From Coprinellus micaceus (lineage: Eukaryota; Basidiomycota; Agaricomycetes; Agaricales; Psathyrellaceae): DNA of 64,000 bases. The translations under genes and the position numbers were made by a program. The first letter of the stretch is position 1. Each line of letters opens with the position of its first letter. This document shows, piece after piece, positions 35,911 to 47,123 of the stretch. The DNA lies in contig OX596337.1 of the NCBI GenBank assembly GCA_951394405.1, positions 62,001 to 126,000 on the forward strand, read 5' to 3'. Below the pieces are notes generated by a model. It made no database searches, had not been told where the DNA came from, and saw only the letters and a list, made by a program, of their open reading frames with translations.

Positions 35911-36422
35911 TCAGCAGACAACGCTCTGGACATCCCAATCCACGCCGGACCAGGGTCCCGCAAAGGTAGTTCCAAGCCATCCAGTAATAATCGCGATGGC
36001 CTCAGCGTCGGTGACCTTATCAGCGCCGATTGTTTCTTCGACAGTGTAGGTACCATCAAGACTAGGACCTGTTACAGTGCTCTGGCCCGGCTATACGCAT
36101 GTCAAACAGTCAGTTTTTCCTCTCACAAGCAGCCAGCGGTGGGCACTTACATGGATGACGGACCATCCATCATCGCCGGGAGGGACGTGTTCAGCAAAGT
36201 TCCTGCCAATGACTGCACGAATGAGCCCTCATTTGAAGCGAAGCCCACCACGGCGTACTTACTGTAGTTCCACTCGGACCAGAGGGGAGTAGACGTCTCG
36301 TCTGGGGCGCCGGAGGGGGCGACGACGAGCGTGCAGGAAGCAGACCCACGCGCTTTGAGGACGGGAGATGCTCTGACAAGAGCGGAAGCAACGAGAAGGG
36401 CGGTAGAGAACTTGAAGATCAT
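35911..36422 (-). CDS. Small secreted protein A (WSEWNY family)
   Basis: Model complement(join(35911..36090,36151..36212,36263..36422)), 133 aa, introns of 50 bp (phase 1) and 60 bp (phase 0) with canonical borders. Residues 1-19 are a signal peptide; KARG follows near residue 23-26, resembling a processing site. The mature part carries STPLWSEWNY, NFAEHVPPGDDGW, STVTGPSLDGTYTVEE and GPWSGVDW, with a cysteine near residue 30 and one at the C-terminus. No known domain is recognised. A close paralog with the same 160-nt first and 180-nt last exon lies at 60278-60792. Likely extracellular; function unknown. Confidence 0.85.
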
Positions 36423-36485
36423 TCTAAAGCTGGGTGTGGGAGGAAAATATTTATCCTTGCCATTTCTTCTCTACGCACTCCCTCC

Positions 36486-36493
36486 TTATATAT
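36486..36493 (-). promoter_or_regulatory. TATA box of secreted protein A
   Basis: ATATATAA on the minus strand, about 64 bp before the ATG at 36422. Confidence 0.5.
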
Positions 36494-36499
36494 GCTAGG

Positions 36500-38210
36500 T
36501 TGTCTTTGGGATTCTCTCATGCCTAAGCGTGAGATATGCACATTGACTCGGGCCAGGTGCGAGGACCACGGCGAACAACGCGCTGACAGGGCCACCCCGA
36601 CTCGCCGTGATCAGTATCACTTTCATCGTACCCGACGCTGCCTTAGATAGGCAAGGAGCGCCCAAATTAACCCACGTCGGCATGAGTTGCTCACGCGCTG
36701 GCTCGTTTTGTGAGTCAAGCGTTCTGCACCACCACATAAATCCCCCGGCGACTGTAGTAACGATACTCTGAATGCCCAGACCGCGTGCTCGGCCGCGGTC
36801 TCGACATCGCCGCACACGGAGAACAGAGTGGGTATGGGATTTACCTGAAAGCTATGCGAGTCAGAATGTGCATCGGACTGAAACGAGGATTGGCGGGCTG
36901 TCATGTGCCGCAGGCCCGCGGCATAATCGACGACCAGGCGCACCATTCGGGAGGGTGGAGCTCCTCGAGATACCCCAGGCAACTATTTTGCGCGGTAATG
37001 TGCGTCCCAAGAAATAGTGGCCCCTGTGGACTACTACGTACCCAACGTAATGGATTAAAGGTCCGGCTCCTGCACCTTCCTAAATGTTATCTTATCTTAT
37101 CTGTGGTTGGGCCCTCTCGTTTAGCGCCCGGGGCTCCGATCTGTGGGGTTTCGAACCGAAGTAGTAACGCGGACTATGGTCATGAGTTAGGGATCCTCGC
37201 ACAATGACCCGTGTCAGTGGGACGAACCTATTCTGCGCATAGACTACCGAGCGGCATTTACTCGGGCGGAACTCTCTGACGCAATAGGGTACCCGCAAAA
37301 ATACTTCCGGTTCGCGCACAAGTCCGTCATACAGTTGCTTTGTCGTTGATCGTCGGTTCCGATTGAGACAACTAAAGTATTCCAGCGTTAGCGCCTCTTT
37401 GTATGTGTGTATCATCCATGCGTTTAGTGCTTCGTCGGATCCGTCTCCTTCAGCATGATCAGACCGCCGCTTACTTCGGCGAAGTCAAGAGCGCCATTTC
37501 TCCGAGACATTCTTTAGAAAAACCTGTATTTCCATTCGATTCCTTCCCCCATGTATGGCCAGACCTCCCCCAACTCCGTGGCCAGACCTCGCACTAACCT
37601 TACCTATTTCACACCTACGAGCGGCTACCGCGCTCAGGGTAATGTTTTCTAGCAAAGCCACGTGGGGAGGTTAAGCGCTGAGGATGACCGAATTGAGACC
37701 CTTCGGAATCGAAGGGTTCTCAGCAACGTGGTCGAGGTCGGGAAACATCAGCTTCGACGTCACACTGGGGACGTGAATGATCGCAGGTTCCTGGGAGCAG
37801 ATTGAAGGAAGGGGTTGGGGGCGTCGCCACTCGGCGCACTAAAACCAACACCTTCTCCTTGACTTTCGCGTGTACAGATCGCAGTGCCTTCTTGGACAGC
37901 CTCTCTTGCGATCGCGAACCATTAACCGTCCCTTCAAGTACGGCCCCGGCCCCGGAGATATAATGGCTGAATATGAGGCATGTGACTACCTAATTAGCCG
38001 ACAGCTAGAAGGGGCCCGAGGACTGAATTCGTCTCGCCTCAATCACATAATGATGATAGAATACAAACTTCTAATCCTGGGGTTGTGATCAACCTCACTC
38101 TCAGCTCAAGCTCCGCTCATCTATACTTCTCTGGGTGGGCTTGGGGTCTCGAGCTTCTTGGTCCTCTTCCTTGCCACACCATCTCGCTCCCTCTGTTCTG
38201 TGCGTCGCCC
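36500..38210. other. Intergenic, no gene supported
   Basis: Contains the composite motif at 37087-37129. No spliced frame with domains seen. Confidence 0.4.
37087..37129 (+). repeat. TTATC-repeat plus TTAGCGCCC composite motif
   Basis: TTATCTTATCTTATC followed about 19 bases later by TTAGCGCCC, as at 7263, 30849 and 32635. Confidence 0.45.
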
Positions 38211-39712
38211 ATGTCCGACGCCTCAACGTCTCTTCAAAATGGCGAGTTCTTCTCGCCAGCAGATCGGCAAGAGCAAATGTACAACATGATAGCGTTTTGG
38301 TTAGGTGTAAGTCGTACATTTACTACTGAAAGGTACGGTACTTACTGGATTGTCATAGGGTGCGATCTATGGTTAGCCGCCAGCACGTCTATACTGTAAC
38401 GAAGCCAATCATGCTAATCCTTGTGCAGGAATCTATGTTGTGCTCTTCATTGCAGCACTCCTCATCACGAACCGGAAGCGAGGGAAGAGAAATACGGTAT
38501 CAAGGGTGCGTGTTACAATTACTTCGACTCATTCTATGGTGCCTGAGATGTTACAGACTTTCTACATCTCAATGTACATCATGTTTGCGGCGGCAACTGG
38601 ATACTCTGGTGCGTCGTCGTCGCCCAGCGCACTTCAGATTGTCGCTAATGTGTGACTCCAGTCATAAACATCTATCGCTTCGTCCAGGCATACGCAAACC
38701 GTGACACCCTAGTGCAACCCATCTACTACTTCCGGAACTCTCCAGCGTGGCCCAACTATTCCTATATCATCCTAGTTACCTTCTTGGTCCTCTTCGCCGA
38801 CGCATTGGTGGTGAGCCTCTTCTCAGTCCCCCTGCTAAACGATTAGGCGTCAGAGCTGATCTCCACGCCCTGCTTCCTCGAAGATATACCGGTGCTTCAT
38901 CATCTGGGAATGCAGCTATTATATCGTTGCCGTACCCACGCTCCTCCTCGCGGCCAGTATCGGTGCGTGTTGGGACCCCCGCTTCGAGGCCCCAGAAACC
39001 GGATTTATTGTGGATATATTCATGCGCACAGGTATCAACGCGGTCGTCGTAATGTGGTTCGCGAAGCCCACCCTCATGACGTTCAAGCAAATCATGCCCT
39101 TCGTTAACATGATTTACCCTGTCAACCTCGCCCAGAATATCCTGACCACCGGACTTATCGCCTACAAAATCTGGAAGCAGCACGTCATCTCTCGAGATTC
39201 TGGGCTGTACTCGGCGGCGAACTGGAATATGCTCACTGTCATGCGCATTATGATTGAGAGTGCGAGTATTTACACAGTACAGCAGGTTGTTCTCTGCGTA
39301 CTTTCCTTCCTGCAACACCCGGCTCAGGTCATAATTCATGCTACCCTGATTCCGAGCATCGGTGAGTAACGTATAGAACCAACCCTACGTCACGGCTTAC
39401 CTTGGCGCAGGGATCGTCTTCGCCCTTATCGCGGTGCGAACACACATGGTGGTCTCGAGCGCTGACGATTGGCCATTCCGGTCGAGCTTCATGATCCCTG
39501 GGTGGTCATACGACCCTGAGGACGACATTGCCAAGCGTCGTCCTTCGAGCGGGACACCGCCGATTACCCCGAGTTCGGCAAACACCAATTTCGGCGATCT
39601 CCCTTTCCTGAGGAAAGACGACGGCTTGGATAGGGATATCTCATTCATGGAGGTGCTGAAGGAGGATTCCAAGGATGAGGAAGACAGGTCGACGAGCCGA
39701 TCGAGCGTATGA
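38211..39712 (+). CDS. Seven-transmembrane protein of agaricomycete type
   Basis: Model join(38211..38306,38359..38371,38429..38505,38557..38608,38662..38810,38884..38962,39032..39361,39411..39712), 365 aa, all phases consistent. Seven hydrophobic helices are visible: IAFWLGGAIYGIYVVLFIAA, ISMYIMFAAATGYSVINIYR, YIILVTFLVLFADALV, YYIVAVPTLLLAASIGINAV, YPVNLAQNILTTGLIAYKIW, IESASIYTVQQVVLCVL and VIIHATLIPSIGIVFALIAV. A hydrophilic cytoplasmic tail of about 80 residues with acidic and Ser-rich segments follows. The second exon is only 13 nt (GGTGCGATCTATG) and is needed to complete helix 1 in frame. Families of this shape are expanded in agaricomycetes and have no established ligand; a receptor-like role is inference from topology. 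Introns are 49-73 bp. Confidence 0.85.
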
Positions 39713-39985
39713 GAATGATTTTCGTTTCTTCACTGTATCTTTATCCATTACTGTATCTTGTAGACACACCTGTATCATAGCTCTCTTGTTTTCATGTCAG
39801 TCAACCGGCGCTTACCTTTGGTCAGACCCGAGGCTCATCAACGATGTCGTCCGGCCGAGGCCGAATAAGCGCCCATGTCAGTGCAACCGTTCAAGCCCAT
39901 GACGTTCCGATTCCGCACACGCACGGCGAACGTGTCCTATACCATCCATTCACCCCATACAATACCGGCGGTGTAGGTGGGAGCC

Positions 39986-40012
39986 GAGCCCTTCATTTCG
40001 ATGAATGGGCTC
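39986..40012. terminator. Hairpin with TTCG loop downstream of the 7TM gene
   Basis: GAGCCCTTCAT, loop TTCG, ATGAATGGGCTC: an 11-bp stem with one bulged T, about 275 bp past the stop codon. Whether it is transcribed, or functions in 3'-end formation, is unknown. Confidence 0.3.
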
Positions 40013-41997
40013 TGACAGCTTGAATGGGAGGCATGAATGTGAATGTGGGCCTGGGTGGAGCATCACCAGGTGGAGTCTTTGGGGCGCCGAAGCCCTCGCC
40101 ATTTAAACGAGGCTCACCTTGGCCGTGATAAGCCCTGACTCTCCTACACTCATGTCATTCTCTGCTGCCATACTCGACATGGATTTGCTCCTCGACAACG
40201 TCTTCGCGGTCGACAATGCCCCACCGTACACGGCATCCTCAGACTCTGAATGCACGGATGGCTTAGGCGCCGCAGGCGCACAGCAGAAATCGGACGGTGC
40301 AGTGGTTGCCAGGCCGTGGTATCAAGCGTTCTCACCCCCATCTTTCCTGGATCGGATCCTGCACTGGGCGACCCGCTGATGCGTAGGAAAAAGGTTCTTC
40401 GCAGAGCCTCAGGCAGAGGTAAGCATAGATCCTATCCCCAGCTGAGGTCACGCCGATTGACGTAGACGGTCGGTAGGTTCAGCTAGTGGGAAGTAGGTGA
40501 ATACAGCGAGGGGCAGGGAGTTGAGGACGTCCAGGAAGGGAAGGAGGAAGTGAGCGGGGCGGGAGGTTCAGAAGCTTATGGTGGGGGAAAAGGGTGGATG
40601 GTCTTGATGAGCATGGCTGGGGGCCTTCCACTGGGTCGGTGTACGTCGTCCTGGACTGTCGAACTTTGGCGGCCTGAAGGAAGTTTACGAGGTAGTTGGG
40701 GGGCGGCCAGGATTCGTGATTCTCATTCCTGGAGACGCTGGCTATGGCTGAAGAGAGTGACTACGGTTCGCTCTATGGATGTTGGACGAGTGGCGTGGAT
40801 CGCAACGACGGTGGCCATCGGGTAATCAAACCAGCGTGAGGGCCCAGATTCGGATAGTGTACGGTAGAATACCCAGTCATTTAGGGGTCGGTGTACTGCG
40901 ACAACAAGATAACCAAGAACAGTATCAAAGGAACCCAGAAGTTTGGATTAGCATGGTCTGCGGCACACAGCTGTTTCTAAGTACCGGTGGATGACGACCG
41001 GTCCCGGTGGGAGTTCGTCTCCCAGCATTACCCTGTCGGTGTATGTCAGCGGGTGGAAATGGGAGTACATGGTGGCAGTGGCCAGGCTCCGGGGCAGGAA
41101 CATCGAATCGAGCACGCCTAGATTGAATCTAGTAGTTCGTCGTCTTCACGATCGGGGTCGACCAGGGGACCTGCCGCGATAGAGTTTGGACAAGACCGAA
41201 ATTCCACAGAGCGTGGACCCGGAAGAGGGCAGAAGGCGGAGTAAGCACCCAGAAAGTAGGATGAGCCCTATAATCGACATCTGGGGATCTTGGGGATGCG
41301 AGAAGATTGAGGTTGACGGACTCGAAAAATCGGTGGCAGGCTTGACATTGCTTGGCAGAACACTAAACAGCGGAGTCCAAATGCTGGCCACGTGAGTAGA
41401 CGCCGAAGTCCCGGCATGTCCCGGCGCCCCGGTCTCCTAAGACTCCTTGAGGTATCGCCGTAACTTGCCTTCTGACTTCAACATTGAACCACGGCGTCCC
41501 TCGACAACACACTTCATCCCGTTCCTGTACAGAGCGCTACTAGGGAGAACCCCCAGACATGTCCTCTACATTGGGGCCAGGTACACCCATCGGCGGAGCG
41601 TGTCAGGCCTCAGCGGAGAGGTTCATGGCTATATCGGTTGAAAGAGCTGACACGCCCAGGACCATCATAGAAAGTATCTGTAGAGGTGGGAATCGTGCCG
41701 TGTTATAAAGGTACACACATTAGAGTCAACTTTTGCTGCCCGTTTCGTTGATTCACGTCTGTAGATTTTGGAGAAGCATCACAGGGATTGGCAATGCTTC
41801 CCGATCCCGAAGAATCTCTATTCGCCCGACGAACACCAAGCCTAAGACGTCTAACCGTCGCATAACAAGCGCCACATTGGCACGGCCCCCGGAACAGGCC
41901 TGGACGCTTCGATTTGAACTGAGCGTCTATCTGCCTGGCAACTTCCGGCGGCACCTCTACAGTTCGGGCTCCGATAAGGTTTCATTTCCAAGTGCCC

Positions 41998-42005
41998 TAT
42001 ATAAG
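41998..42005 (+). promoter_or_regulatory. TATA box of the helicase gene
   Basis: TATATAAG about 130 bp upstream of the ATG at 42137. Confidence 0.45.
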
Positions 42006-42136
42006 GGTAATTCAATCTGCAGCGTGGCCTCACAGAAGTTTGCCCCTCGCCCGTCTGTGCCGTCACCAGTCCAGCGAGGCGCAAAATCCGCGTTTTTCAA
42101 TCCCTGGCTCAGTCCTTATCCTGCCCGAGTTGAAAT

Positions 42137-45100
42137 ATGGCGGGGAGAATCCATCTTGTCTCTTACGTCCAACAAAACCTCATCACAGGTCCCAAGCTAC
42201 CGAGCCGCCTCGAGGTTCGCCACTTTCCTAGGCGCAGCGCCGGTGAAGCGGTGAGGTGGCTACTCGACGGGAAGATTCCGTGGCGATGCAACCCTATTCC
42301 AGTCGGCATCGCGCTCGAACAGAGCAATTCACAGCAGATCACCACAATAGCACTCTCAAGCTCGGCGCGGGCAGTCGCAATCAGTGTGGACGAGGCTTCC
42401 CTCAAGGAGCTCAAAGTGATTTCGAACGATGGCCCGTTCGTGACGCTTTTGAAAGGGAGTAGCCAATTCTTGTGCAAAGATGCCGTTCCAGGAGAAGAAA
42501 CCTCATCCAAAAACAGCTTCATCGTCGTCGGGTTCGAGATGGCAAGGCTTGCCGTCCTTATCCGCAAATACGTTGGTGTCGAAGTTCGCGGCATCGACCT
42601 AGGCACCCTGATCGCACCCAATGCGAAAGCGCCTTGGTCGCCTGGGAGGATGGTACGAGCACGAGTGGATCAGAGCGCAAATACATTCGCCATCGGCAAA
42701 TGTTGGTATATCCGAGTGGATATCGATGCGCTCTTCTTGAGGGCTTGGATCTCGGAATGGTACGTCCATCCCTACCTAGCCTTGGACCCCCGAGCCTCAC
42801 ATCGAGCCGACCCAGCGTTGCCGAACGTTGTCAGACCGAACTTCTAGGCTCTGATGCCGTGGATACCGCCCGCCTGAATCGCAAGGTAGGGACCGTGAGG
42901 ATTTCCTTGAAGAGTGTGCTCGTTCTGATAATGTGTTATCTCAACGCAGGAGCTCGAGTGTCTTGAGAACATGGTCGCTGAGAGCTTCTGTCTCGAGCAA
43001 CTACGACCCAAGGAAGTCGTCAACGAGTTTTCCAGTGTCAAGACCCGCAAGGACGGGAGAATAGAAGTATTAAATGACCGTTACAAGACCAAGATCCGCC
43101 GAAGCGAGACACAGGTATGTCAACTTACCTGGGCGGCGTTCGGGGCTGAAACTCCTCCAACCCTTTAGGCTATTGTCCTGACTATGGCAAGCGGACAAGA
43201 GCACACCACCCGCGCCCGAGGCGTGAAAGGAAAGTCAACGACGTTGGGAAAGGTGAACATGGACGGGCCGGTGTCGTCCATCCGCATAGTCGGCAGGCAA
43301 GACCCCACCAACTCCGAGCGCCTTGCGGACTTCCTACTTCTGGGTGTCCTCCAAGGCAAGAAGACCTTCCAGAACTCTCCCTTCATCCGACTATTCTGGT
43401 TTCCAGCCTGGAAGAAGTTCCGTCCACCAGAGGACACTGCCATCCTACGACCGGAGAGGGTAGAGGCAGTCTTACAGGCAGCGCGATTGAACGAATCTCA
43501 AGAGCGGGTCGCGAGGATGGCCGGAGAGAAGGAAAGGTGCATAGTCGTTCATGGTACGCTTGTTCACTTCGCCTTCATCCCACTTCGCTTCTTGAAGACC
43601 AATTGAAGGCCCTCCTGGGACCGGGAAGACCACGACAATTGCCGCCATCGCACGTATTTGGGACTTACACGACTGTCCCGTTTGGATCATCGCGCATTCT
43701 AACGTCGCGGTGAAGAACATCGCGCTCGCACTGCACAAACGTGAGGTAGGGTTCCGGATCCTGGTTTCGAAAGAGTTCTACGAGGAATGGTACGCCCTCC
43801 CCCTCAATCATTCAAGCTCGTGTTCTGACGACCGTCGTGGATCTTCCTTAGGCATGAACATCTCTACGACGCCATTAGAGACAGACTCATTCGGTCAGAT
43901 GAGCTTCCCGAGTCCCCTGTCGCATTGGAAAGGATGCTCGGTGAATCTTGCATCATCCTATCGACATTGGGGATGCTGTCAAACCCAGCTTTGGAGGAGA
44001 GGAACCTGTTCAGAGAGATCCCGGTTGAGCGTCTCATCATCGACGAGGCGAGCCAGATTCGTGTGTTCGAATTCCTCGTCAGTCTTTTCGATGGGTTTTA
44101 CCTAAAGCAAGGACGCAGTACTGATTCAGGTGGGCGCAGCATCTATTCGAGATGTTCGACAAGCTCGAGAAGGTGTTCTTCTTCGGTGACCCTCGTCAGC
44201 GTAAGTCCCTCGGTCCCTTGTATATGACCGGCGCCTGACGTTGTTCGTCCTTATAGTCCCTCCCTTCAACCACGATCAAGTGCGAGGAATGAAGACGGTG
44301 TTTGACCTCGAGCATCTGAACCAACCTCAGCGCAAGTTCATGCTCAACGTTCAGTGTACGTACCCTTCCCACCGACCTTCTCCCTCGAAACATGTTCCTG
44401 ACCCTTCCGCAGATCGAATGCCCGTTCCGTTGGGTTCTTTCATATCTGCGTCTGTATATCAGAACCAGCTCACGTCCGTTCATTCCGTTACACTTCCGAC
44501 CTGTGTCACGTTCGTCGACGTTCCTAATCCCCATGGGGCTGAGACCAAGGCCGATACCAGCTGGAGGGTAGGTCATGTTCTCCCCTTACCCTCGAGTCTA
44601 GTTATTGAACCCTCGCTGCCTTAGAACGAAGGCGAGTGCCGCACCGTTGTGCACCTCGTCAAGTCATACTATAGGCACCTGGAATTTGCCATCGTCACAC
44701 CATACGACGGACAGCGAGGCCTGATCGAGAGGACGATGAAAGAGGAGAACCTTCCTTGGGAGAATTCTGTCTTCAATATCGACAGCTTCCAGGGTACGTT
44801 TTCCCATTCCTGATAAGACATCACCGCTCAACCAGAACATATTATTGCAGGCAACGAGCGAGACTGGATCATCATCTCCTTGGTTCGCACCGATAAGCCC
44901 GGCTTCCTAACCTCGCTCAACCGACTCAATGTCATGCTGACCAGGTGCAAGAAAGGCATGGTCATCGTCACCAACAAAGACTTCCTCAGTACGGGTGGAT
45001 CATCTACACTCGTCGCAAGGTTCGCATCCTATTGGAGGAACTCGTATGGACACGCAGCGACGTGGGTGGACTGGAGGTCCGTTGCAGATGGGAGCGCCAA

Positions 45101-46187
45101 CGTCCCCGGGGCACCTGCTCCTAACCCAGGGAAGGGAAGCGTATGCACGACGACACTAACGTTCGGATATGCTAGTGCAAGCAGCGGCGGACCAGCTTCA
45201 GCGCGAGTACCAGAGAGGTACCAGAACTCCGCGGGAGGGTTTGATGTCTCAAAGCTCTTCGCCAAGCCCAAACCGAAGGTTCAGAGCTCTCCAGCTGTAT
45301 ACTCTCCACGTCTTGAGAAACCGAAGATCAAGGAGATGTTCACACCTTCGACAGCGACCAATCATGGGAATCGCTTCGCTCTACTAGACCCTTACGACTA
45401 CGAAGAGGACGAATACGGCTACTACGAGGATAACCTCGATACTCCCCCACCTTCTCATTCCTCATCCTCGACATCATCTTGGGATCCCGTCCCTATTGAG
45501 ATCAGGCCTAACTTCAGGGATGCCTCCTCATTCCCGTCGTTGGCACCCATCTACACTGAGGACGAAGCTCCGTTTGGGGCTCCGTGGCCGGGCCTTCCAT
45601 CATCCAACGCGTGGAGTCGTCCTCTTACTCAAGCCAGTCGCCTTGTACAACCCGCAGCAGCAGCTCCTGCTAGCAATACATGGGCCCCGTTACTATCTGC
45701 ACCCTCCGCCCGAGCCACAAGAGCGCCGGTCATCAAGACCGAGGGCCCGCACTTTGGATCGAGCCTGCCTTCGTTGGGTCCTGCGATGTCCGCTCTGGCG
45801 GGTTGGTATAACTATGGGTCAGAGGAAGACGACATCCCCGAGTTTGACCCCGAGCAATTCGACTCCTCCTTCGTTTCGTGGGCGGCACATACAGAACATA
45901 GCCCTTCCGCCTCAACTACGACTAGACCCCTGCGTCATTCGGACACTTCAACCCGACACCCTACCAGGACGACCACTCAAACGCGGACTACTTCCAGCGC
46001 CACACCCTCGGCAGCCCATACTAGACCTAAGGACGACGGAGGCGGGTGGACTCGTGTGGAGAGAAGGAGAGGTCATGGCCGTTCAAGGGCATTCGATTCC
46101 GGGCCGACCTCAAACATTGTCGTCAACACTGGAACAACTGCGGCCAAGAAGAAAGCGAGGGGATATCGGTACTGGGTGGGGCTGTAA
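42137..46187 (+). CDS. UPF1-like superfamily 1 helicase with long disordered C-terminus
   Basis: Eleven exons: join(42137..42759,42807..42885,42950..43114,43169..43553,43609..43789,43852..44077,44140..44200,44257..44355,44413..44567,44625..44793,44851..46187), 1159 aa, all phases consistent. Walker A HGPPGTGKTTT is at about 417-427 and motif Ia AHSNVAVKNIA follows. Motif II is DEASQ (about 543), motif III GDPRQLPP (about 572), then YRMPVPLG, DSFQGNERDWIII (motif V) and LNRLNVMLTRCKKG (motif VI, about 735-748). These are diagnostic of SF1B AAA_11/AAA_12 helicases, which unwind RNA or DNA 5'-3'. The first 410 residues form a separate domain (VGFEMARLAVLIRKYVGVEVRGIDL) with no recognised catalytic signature. 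Residues about 760-1159 are low-complexity, rich in Ser, Pro and acidic residues, ending in a basic stretch. The first intron has alternative in-frame acceptors; 42806 gives 47 bp. Confidence 0.9.
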
Positions 46188-46706
46188 GTCTTGTCTTCGC
46201 CTGTCCTGGGTGCTTGGAGAATACAACGCTGATTGACTATCTTCTGGTAGGGATTGATTCATGGTGGAGCTAGGGGTCTGATTAGAGGTATTGCGCGGAA
46301 TTTTGACCGCATTTCACGCCGTCGAAGTCGTTTTGTACGATCTTGTATGTATATTGGAACTGATGTGAGCCCTCCTTTTGGAATTCTTGCTCTGGTCATT
46401 AGGCGGTTCTACTGCATTATATGAATAGATAACGTATCGTCTGTCTCCCCTCCGGGTTCTGGAAAGCAGATGATCACTCGTGGATCATTTGCGCGGAGAA
46501 AGGTCTTCTCGGGATCGGCGACTATGGGATGGCTCTCCTTCTGAAACCCTTGGCAGCTGCAAACCCTGCTGGCAGGTCCAGCCATTGACTTCTGTCCGCT
46601 GACTGCCTTCGACGTCACATCTGGCCCGAATTCCGACGGTGTTCTATCATAGAAGATAAGCGTGCCAACTCGTCACGGAGGTGACGCCAGCATTTATGTC
46701 CCTCAC
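46188..46706. other. Helicase 3' flank, no gene supported
   Basis: Probable 3' UTR and terminator of the helicase plus the 3' end of the minus-strand frame at 46707. Confidence 0.4.
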
Positions 46707-46991
46707 CTAAGCCCCATCTGTGTTGTACACAGCCAAGAATGCTTTCGCCTCTCCCGCGGTGATCATCCCTTGCTGTGCCATTGATTGCAGACAGCGTTGA
46801 AGAGAACGAGCGTCGACGGCGCTTCCCAGATCGAGCGGCTCTTCCTCGTTTGGAGGGTGTGATATCGAGTAGGGAAGGAGGTCGTACATGGCAATGAGAG
46901 CCATGAGTCTCAGCCTCGAGTCAGCATTCGATGGTCGGGACGGAGCAGGGGTGCTTGAGTAGAGGGGCGTCCGGGGTTGTTCAACGGCCAT
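46707..46991 (-). CDS. Hypothetical small protein, 94 aa
   Basis: Intronless frame from the ATG at 46991 (MAVEQPRTPLYSS) to 46707. The N-terminus is Pro/Ser-rich; the C-terminus SLQRCLQSMAQQGMITAGEA looks helical. The open frame extends upstream through a hydrophobic signal-peptide-like stretch (GGFLLFSTLLLVEIVSKLV), but that part has no ATG; an upstream exon supplying the start is possible. TATATAATATATAA at 47110-47123 lies on the correct side. No family recognised. Confidence 0.4.
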   Translation of the reverse strand: MAVEQPRTPLYSSTPAPSRPSNADSRLRLMALIAMYDLLPYSISHPPNEEEPLDLGSAVDARSLQRCLQSMAQQGMITAGEAKAFLAVYNTDGA

Positions 46992-47109
46992 CGCGACCAG
47001 CTTGGACACGATTTCAACGAGGAGTAGCGTGGAGAATAGAAGGAAACCCCCGATTCTGGGGAGGTAATGGAACAGCAATCACAGGCCGTCCAGCTCGGGG
47101 AGTCCTATG

Positions 47110-47123
47110 TATATAATATATAA
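47110..47123 (-). promoter_or_regulatory. AT-rich TATA region upstream of the 94-aa frame
   Basis: TATATAATATATAA, about 120 bp upstream of the ATG at 46991. Confidence 0.35.

Larger units (their letters stand above)
39713..42136. other. Intergenic region upstream of the helicase
   Basis: About 2.4 kb. A frame at 40152-40379 (+, 75 codons, MSFSAAILDMDLLL start) has no recognised domain and is not called. A hairpin lies at 39986-40012 and a TATA element at 41998-42005. Confidence 0.4.

Noticed and set aside
40119..40379. Plus-strand frame of 86 codons
   Set aside because: No domain, promoter element or splice partner; composition is not distinctive.
45496..46236. 246-codon plus-strand frame
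   Set aside because: Alternative frame of the low-complexity helicase tail; the helicase frame is fixed by splice phase and ends at 46187.
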